Shown here: piece after piece, positions 58,334-64,000 of the stretch
Position numbering within the stretch: position 1 is the first letter of the stretch
Layout of the letters: every line of letters begins with the position of its first letter
Source: Panagrolaimus kolymaensis
Taxonomy: Eukaryota; Nematoda; Chromadorea; Rhabditida; Panagrolaimidae
Direction of reading: 5' to 3'
DNA length: 64,000 nucleotides
Assembly: GCA_028622995.1 (NCBI GenBank)
Contig: JAJQJQ010000007.1
Location: 7,130,001-7,194,000 of the forward strand
The notes under the pieces: model-generated
Told to the model about the DNA's origin: nothing
Database searches by the model: none
What the model saw: the letters and a program-made list of their open reading frames with translations, nothing else
Program-made: the position numbers and the translations under genes

Positions 58334-60625
58334 CTAAAGCGAACAACCATCTTTCTTCAATTTTAGCACCGGTTTATCAATACCTTGATGAATAAAAAGA
58401 TCTCCTATTCTTTCTTTTTTGAAATTTTGTTCAGCTTGAATACATTGTAAACCTTTAATTTTGGGGATTTTACATTTAAAATGAGTTGGACAATGCTTTC
58501 CTCGTAATGGGCTATTATAATACATGGTTTCGTAGCATTCATCCAACATACTTGAATAATAATCAGTTAAAGTAAGATTTTTCAAAATTTTGTAATTTAA
58601 TAATTGAATTCGACGTTTTCGAAAAGTTTGATCCATTTCATTTATAGATTTTTCTCCAATCATCGAAATTAAATCTTTGAACAACGAATTATATGCAAAT
58701 TCTGGTATTTCTTCGTCGCCGTTAACTTTTTCAGAAGTAAAAGTAATATTTCGAACATGAACAAAGAAACCATGTTCTGGAGTAATTTCATATTCATCAT
58801 ATCCATCTTTCACCGTTCGAGCATAATGAGTCCACGCTGATCCTACTAACTTTGTTCGATGTAGGGCTTTTTCTCGTTGTTTTTGATCCGATATTCGAAT
58901 GGAATTTAATATATCCAAAAGTGAAAAACTTAAAAGTTCTTTAGAAAATTTTACAGCTGCATTATATTTCATATATGGAATCCATGCTGCATTTGGATTA
59001 ATAGCAAAACTTTTTATGGCGTTTCTAAAAATGCTTTTTTTCATTTTTTACGTCAAAAACATATTGGCCAGACTTGTTTGCAAGCTAAATGAAGTTCTTG
59101 ATATTTAGTCGAGTTTTTTAAAACTTTACTTTCTCAAAAAAGCATAGAAAATTTGATAATAAAATTTTAGTTAGTATTTTTTAGGCAAATTTTATGCATT
59201 TTGAAGCCTAGTTTTCTAAAAAAATTTACTTTTGTACTAAATTTTCGGAAGATTGTTGTTTGTGTACACCGAAACTACTAAATATCAAAGTTTAAGTCTA
59301 GTCAATGAATTGAAACACAAAACTCGACTCTAAACTCAAATGGCAACCCTCAATTCGACCGACAACTCGCCGCTAAGATGGCATTTTTGTTTGCATTGAG
59401 AAGTTACTTACTCATATATTGTTTTAGCTTTAGTTGGAATAAAAATATCATCAGGATCATGAGCGATTATGAATTCTGCTGATTCACGATAATGAAGATA
59501 GCAATCATTTAAAGCGGCAGCTTGGTTTCGAAAATCTAGCTCTTGTCTTATATTATTTCCATCCACATCAGGAACTATCCAAGGATGTAATATAATTAAA
59601 CCAAATTTTTCATATTCCTAAATTTGTAATTTTTGTTATAAATTTAATTAATTTTTCACAATAAACAAACTTTTAGTAATTTAAAATTATCTTTAATTGC
59701 ACTCATAAAATAATAAATTTGTTTGTTTACACCAAAATATGCATAAGTTTCTATGCTGAGAATATTAATATGCCATTGTTCATTAAAAAATATTGGGCTC
59801 ACGCAAGAAACAACATTAAACTTTTTTGGCACTGCAATTCGAAGAGGTATTTGAATTCCAGAATTTTTACTTAATTTTAAGGCTGGCAAAGTTGCTATTG
59901 CAAAATATAATGGATTTGGGACGCTTGAACAATTGGAAGCATAAGTTTGATATTTACAATATGGTAATGTATGAAAAGCGGCATATGGCTTTATTATAGA
60001 TTTTAACATTTCGCCTTTGTTGTTTTTTGTAACGCAGATCCAAATTTGGTCTGTTGAAAGCCATTTGTCTGCATTGAAATGTAATACGATGGTATTTGGT
60101 TTGTAACTAAAAATTTGATTTTACTATTCTATTATTTGGAGGAAGTCCAATTTGAGAATTCAAGCCCTAAAAAATAATAAAATTTTGTTTAAAGTAACGA
60201 TTTCGAAAAAAAACTTTTTCGTTTATAAAATTTTTTTTAGACTGTTTAAAAATATTTTAGATTTGTAAAAAAAATGTTTCAGCTTTTTAAAAGGCTTTGC
60301 TTGTTTAGGAAATCCAAACGATAACTGTAGCTTATAAAAATTTTTTCCATCATCCTTCTTTTGGCAATTCCAAAAAAAATGTTATCTTTTATGCCCCTCT
60401 TTTTTACAATATCGCCCACAAATTTGCGAACAAAAAACTGTAAACTTACAGTGTCGAACTGTTATAATATGTTACAGAGATTATTGTTATCCTCCCAGAA
60501 GGATTATGTCTAATAAATAATTTTTCATCAAACCAAATAAATAAAATTATTAAATAAATAAAGCAAAACGAAAACAATAAAAAACAACGAGTTTTTATAA
60601 ACTTTGAAAGCCTTAATTTATACAT
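58334..60625 (-). CDS. Glycosyltransferase family 92 protein GT92-b, 4 exons, 502 aa
   Basis: Minus-strand exons 60625-60450, 60106-59671, 59617-59412 and 59024-58334. Same phases as GT92-a, and exon 3 is 206 bp in both. Anchor CFLLFSFCFIYLIILFIWF, then ITIISVTYYNSS, NVVSCVSPIFFNEQWH, YAYFGVNKQIYYFM, LHPWIVPDVDG, FRNQAAALNDCYLHYRESAEF, AHDPDDIFIP, HRTKLVGSAWTHYA, HGFFVHVRN and CPTHFKCKIP. The donor after exon 2 (GTTTGT) is weak. Introns 1 and 3 (about 340-390 bp) are longer than the 45-55 bp norm. Golgi sugar transfer is expected as for GT92-a. Confidence 0.9.
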
Positions 60626-61582
60626 AATTTTTTTTGATTATACACAAAAATTTAATAAAGAAGTGTTTAAACTTTTTCATTTTTTAGCATAAAGCAAATG
60701 CAAAAACAATCCAAAAGCTTTAATGAAAAAGACATAAAGAGTTTAAAAACAATGAAACATTATTAATTTAAATGACGTTTATTAATTAATTTTTTGAGAT
60801 AAAAAGAAAATTATTAGACATTTACAAATCTGGTTTATCTTAAAAAAATTTAGTCAAAATTCAAGAAGAAAAGTTCATCACATTATGTAGTATCGGAAAA
60901 AAGTTTTTTTGTGGTTAATATTTTTTATCTGTTTTATTGTTGATATTTTCCATGGCTAAAAACAAAGCTTTTCATGTTTAGATGGATGCACAGAAAGCTC
61001 AACTCAAAGTATTCCACTCTATTTTAAAGAGGTTTCTAACTTCGGTTTACTTTTTTTAAGAATACTAGAAACTTGATTAATTTTTTTTAAAAGTATTTAC
61101 ACTTCTTTTTTTCGCTTTTCTTCAATAATTAATAAATTTTGAATAAAAAATAAAAAAAATTTCTGCAGTATGAAAGTGTTTTTTTGATTTTTCAATCGGT
61201 CTCGGATTAATTTGGGCTTTGTTTTGTTGGGATAAAAATTAAGACCCTTTTTTCTTGCAAAAAACTTTCTTCGGCGACGACAAGCGGATCGGTCCATAAT
61301 TATAACGACGATGGGTAGCAGCGCCATAGATCAAACGCCTCATCAGCGGAAGTGGAAGCGGAGGAAAAGGGCCGATGGTCATTCAAATTTTTTTTCTTCC
61401 TTTTAGCGAGAGCATTATCAAAGATGAAGATCAAGAAAAAAATTTTTTTTAAAAGAGTGGGCTCTTGACTTTTCCTCCGTCCATCGTTGAAGAAAGTAGT
61501 CGTTATTTTTTTTTTCTACTCAAAGAATTGGTTTTCACGCTTAAAAATATTTTATGGTGAATAAAATTATTCAAATTTAAAT
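60626..61582. other. Divergent spacer between GT92-b and NHR-E
   Basis: AT-rich, with the duplicated NHR upstream block at about 61250-61560 (homologous to 55990-56300). No gene seen. Confidence 0.5.
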
Positions 61583-62317
61583 ATGCTGTATCAATGTAAA
61601 GTTTGTGGCAAAAATCGTGAAAATAACCATCAACACTATGGTGGAGAATCCTGCAGTGCTTGTGGATCTTTTTTTATTCGAACTATCTCAACTAAAGTTG
61701 AATATGAATGTACTAAATTTTATTCATGTCTAGATAGTATGCTTTTAAAATTTTGCTCAAAATTGAATTTTACCCATAAAAGTTTTTTAGACCCATCCCT
61801 CGAAGGTGCTCAATGCCGAGGTTGCAGATTTTCTAAATGCCTTGAAATTGGAATGAATTGCGTGGAACTTTTTAATAATACATTTTATAAACCCATAAAT
61901 TCTGAGATATATTATACTTATGCCCAATGTTTACACAATCTCTTTCAAACGTGTCTTCAATATCCAGAATTATTATATGATTTTGTTGAAAAAGACGATT
62001 CCTCGTTGATAAAGCATAAATTAAAAAATATGGAAGAAAGCTTCCCTCCTCAATTGCAAACATGGTCAATGGTTTTACAAAATAATAAACTGGAACCGGA
62101 AGAATTTCGAGCATTATTCTTCTCAATTATTTATAATTTAAATCTATCTTGGATTCCACCATTTCAACAAGAATATATTAAAAAATGCCAAAATCAAGCA
62201 ATTATTAAAAAAGCCCATCATTTTAAAATTTCAGAAAATCGAAAAGAAACTTTAAAAAAGCTTACCGAATTTTTTTCTAACAAATTTGAAACTTTGTATT
62301 GTTCAACAATGAAATAA
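61583..62317 (+). CDS. Small nuclear hormone receptor-like protein (NHR-E), 2 exons, 226 aa
   Basis: Exons 61583-61736 and 61791-62317. Finger 1 is CKVCGKNRENNHQHYGGESCSACGSFF; finger 2 spans the intron (YECTKFYSCLD, then GAQCRGCRFSKCLEIGM). The intron is exactly 54 bp, a multiple of three with no stop, so an unspliced message would read through with 18 extra residues between the two halves of finger 2. The C-terminal domain matches NHR-C, and its last 30 codons plus 3' flank are identical to NHR-C. Confidence 0.88.
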   Translation: MLYQCKVCGKNRENNHQHYGGESCSACGSFFIRTISTKVEYECTKFYSCLDSMLLKFCSKLNFTHKSFLDPSLEGAQCRGCRFSKCLEIGMNCVELFNNTFYKPINSEIYYTYAQCLHNLFQTCLQYPELLYDFVEKDDSSLIKHKLKNMEESFPPQLQTWSMVLQNNKLEPEEFRALFFSIIYNLNLSWIPPFQQEYIKKCQNQAIIKKAHHFKISENRKETLKKLTEFFSNKFETLYCSTMK

Positions 62318-62510
62318 AATGCAGAAATAAAAATGGTAATTTGCTTTGAAAAAATAAATTATTACATTTTATTCATTAAATGTGAATGGATAGGCAGGCC
62401 GCTTTGAAAAAAACTTTGCTTTATACCCACAAAATTTATTAGAATCTGTTATTACAAATAAAATTATTAACAACCAAAAAAATTATTCAAATTTCCATAA
62501 AAGAATTTTA

Positions 62511-63773
62511 TTATTTCATACCAAAGAAAATTTGGTGTTGAGAAACGAAAAAATTTGTGAGTTTATCAAACCCTTCTCGAATTTCATCAGAACCATAAGC
62601 GTCAGGAATCAAATGCTTTTGTGCCGTTTGTTTTTGAAGTTGAATAAAACAAAACTCTTCTTGAAAACTCAAATTTGGAAGTTTGATTTGGCAAATGATA
62701 GAATAAAATAAAAGATATATTCGATCCTGAGGAACCTGGTTGCGTTTAAGCAATTCAGCCCATGGAAGAATATAATTTGTTATTTGACTTTTAGGTAGAA
62801 GTTCGATGGCTTTGTCCAACAAAGTTTTGTTTTGTTCATTTTCCATATAATTAACCAATAGTTGAGGATCAGTTTTGATGGTGATGAAGAGATTATTTAA
62901 TTTCTTTGAAAGAATATAATATTCTTCACATTCAAGAATTTTGCCTTCTTCGACTTCGGCAGATTTTTCTCGAATCATGCCAACTAGGGTTCCGACGATT
63001 CCCCGAAATGCGAAAATGTCGGGGAACGGGGAATCCCCGAAAATGGATTTTGAGTCGGGGAATTCCCCGGCCGGGGAGAGCATTTGTCGGGGACGGGGAA
63101 TCGGGGAATCCCCGAAATTCTAAAAGTAACCGGGGAATTCCCCGAAAATTTTTTAATGTTAATTTATGAAGGAAAAATATTTTTTTGTGTATTAATCATA
63201 GCATATTTAGCCTTAATTAGTATTGGTGAGAGGTTATTTAAAGCAAATCTCATGTTTAAAAATAAAATATTTTTCCCCGGAATAAAAAATGGGTCGGGGA
63301 CGGGGAGTCGGGGATTCCCCGACTGAGGAAGTGGAGTCGGGGAATCCCCGTCCGGGGAACGATATTCGTCGGGGACGGGGAATCGGGGAGTTTCCCCGGG
63401 CCGGGGAATCGGGGAAAATCCCCGGTTTCGGGGAATCGTCGGAACCCTAATGCCAACTTCCAAACATCTTTGAAATCGGCATTTTCGGCATGATGTTCCA
63501 CGATATGTTGGAACTAAAAATTAAACGTTAAATTTTTGATCTAGATTTTATTGGCAAAAATATATATTCCAAATACTCAAACATGGAGGTTATTTTACTG
63601 GGGTTGAACAACTTACTTGCTAAGCATAAATTATAATTTCCACAAACATATTCATTTGACCGATGACAGCTTCGCATGAAGAACGTTGCGCATGCAGTAC
63701 ACGCTTGACTACCATATCGTTTACAAGTTAAATGTTGACCACGTCCACATACTTTGCAGTTTGGAAGCGACAT
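62511..63773 (-). pseudogene. Small nuclear hormone receptor gene (NHR-G) split by a transposon
   Basis: Exon 1 is 63773-63617, with CKVCGRGQHLTCKRYGSQACTACATFF and NEYVCGNYNLCLA. Exon 2 starts at 63513: GTSCRKCRFQRCLEVG. At 63450 the coding sequence is interrupted by a 465-bp element and resumes at 62984 with VGMIREKSAEVEEGKI, continuing through NYILPWAELLKRNQV to the stop at 62511. Removing the element and one target copy gives a continuous frame. Closest relative is NHR-A (14998), which has all parts uninterrupted. Function is probably lost unless the insert is spliced out. The open frame entering from the element is chance. Confidence 0.8.
62985..63449. mobile_element. hAT-like non-autonomous element inside an NHR exon
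   Basis: Perfect terminal inverted repeats of at least 20 bp, starting TAGGGTTCCGACGATTCCCC at 62985 and mirrored at 63430-63449. Flanked by an 8-bp duplication ATGCCAAC (62977-62984 and 63450-63457); one more base, T, is ambiguous. TAGGG termini and 8-bp duplications fit the hAT superfamily. The ends are built of GGGGAATCCCCG-type units in both orientations around an AT-rich middle (about 63130-63270). No transposase is encoded. Confidence 0.8.
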
Positions 63774-63886
63774 TTTAGGATAATTATTTTCTATTCTTAG
63801 AGTTTAGTTATAAAATGAATAATAAAATTTTATGAATTTGAATGAATTTTAATTTTAGCCATTATATTGAATTTTGTGAATCCCGC

Positions 63887-64000
63887 CTACTTTAATTGAA
63901 TAACTTTTGGGATACCTGGTAGCGGAAGAACATCTTCATAGTTTTTTAGATATCCAGCGACAATTAAAAAAAAAGCTTGTTCTCGCGTATTCTTCCATTT
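63887..64000 (-). CDS. 3' end of a gene running off the window, product unknown
   Basis: On the minus strand the frame from 63998 to the stop at 63887 reads WKNTREQAFFLIVAGYLKNY and then EDVLPLPGIPKVIQLK. The composition is protein-like, but 36 residues are not enough to name the family. The rest lies beyond position 64000. Confidence 0.5.
   Translation of the reverse strand, partial: KWKNTREQAFFLIVAGYLKNYEDVLPLPGIPKVIQLK

Noticed and set aside
63010..63420. Possible CRISPR-like array of regularly spaced GGGGAATCCCCG units
   Set aside because: Units are irregularly spaced, occur in both orientations and lie within the ends of a transposon in a eukaryote.
62985..63449. Open frames rich in Pro, Gly and Ser in both strands around 62900-63500
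   Set aside because: They are produced by the GC-rich repeats of the hAT-like element and have no independent support.
62977..63458. The element as an intron-creating (introner) insertion
   Set aside because: A GT and an AG exist at the duplicated target, but splicing them would drop one base and shift the frame, so sequence alone does not support it; RNA data could change this.

Overview
The window is nuclear DNA from a nematode. It is very AT-rich, its genes are split by short introns (about 45-400 bp) ending in TTTTAG or TTTCAG, and most of its families are nematode expansions: DUF273, GT92 (formerly DUF23) glycosyltransferases, oac-type acyltransferases, serpentine receptors, MATH-BTB proteins and divergent nuclear hormone receptors (NHRs). 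Several start codons lie just downstream of an isolated splice acceptor, which would fit spliced-leader trans-splicing. A clade IV (Panagrolaimus/Strongyloides-like) worm is a reasonable guess, but the species cannot be fixed from this sequence. All exon boundaries were read by eye from GT/AG signals and reading-frame continuity.

Layout. 1-3.7 kb: two decayed coding relics. 4.2-7.3 kb: a complete 9-exon Argonaute that keeps both PIWI aspartates but has Lys where the catalytic His should be. 8.5-10.3 kb: a 5'-truncated Strawberry-notch homologue joined head to head with a 5'-truncated von Willebrand A-domain fragment. 10.4-12.0 kb: a 1.6 kb imperfect palindrome. 12.6-14.8 kb: a tandem pair of nematode-specific proteins, the second frameshifted. 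15-17.7 kb: a small NHR, an orphan receptor tail exon and a MATH-BTB protein. 18.5-48.3 kb: a neighbourhood of predicted Golgi sugar-modifying enzymes (DUF273, GT92, GT49, a DUF1647-like protein, three acyltransferase-3/SGNH proteins, an exostosin-like protein and another DxD protein), with an NHR, a papain-type protease and a 7TM receptor between them. 48.6-63.8 kb: five more small NHRs, a fourth acyltransferase and a second GT92. One of these NHRs is split by a 465-bp hAT-like insertion. The last 110 bases are the 3' end of a gene that runs off the window.

How the genes may work together (inference). The enzymes look like type II or polytopic secretory-pathway proteins that would build and O-acylate glycans on secreted or surface proteins. 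The small receptors (226-241 aa: a C4 zinc-finger domain plus a short helical domain) form a family that is duplicating and exchanging sequence locally. Duplicated upstream blocks link two receptor genes to each other, and one acyltransferase to one glycosyltransferase, so some co-expression is possible.
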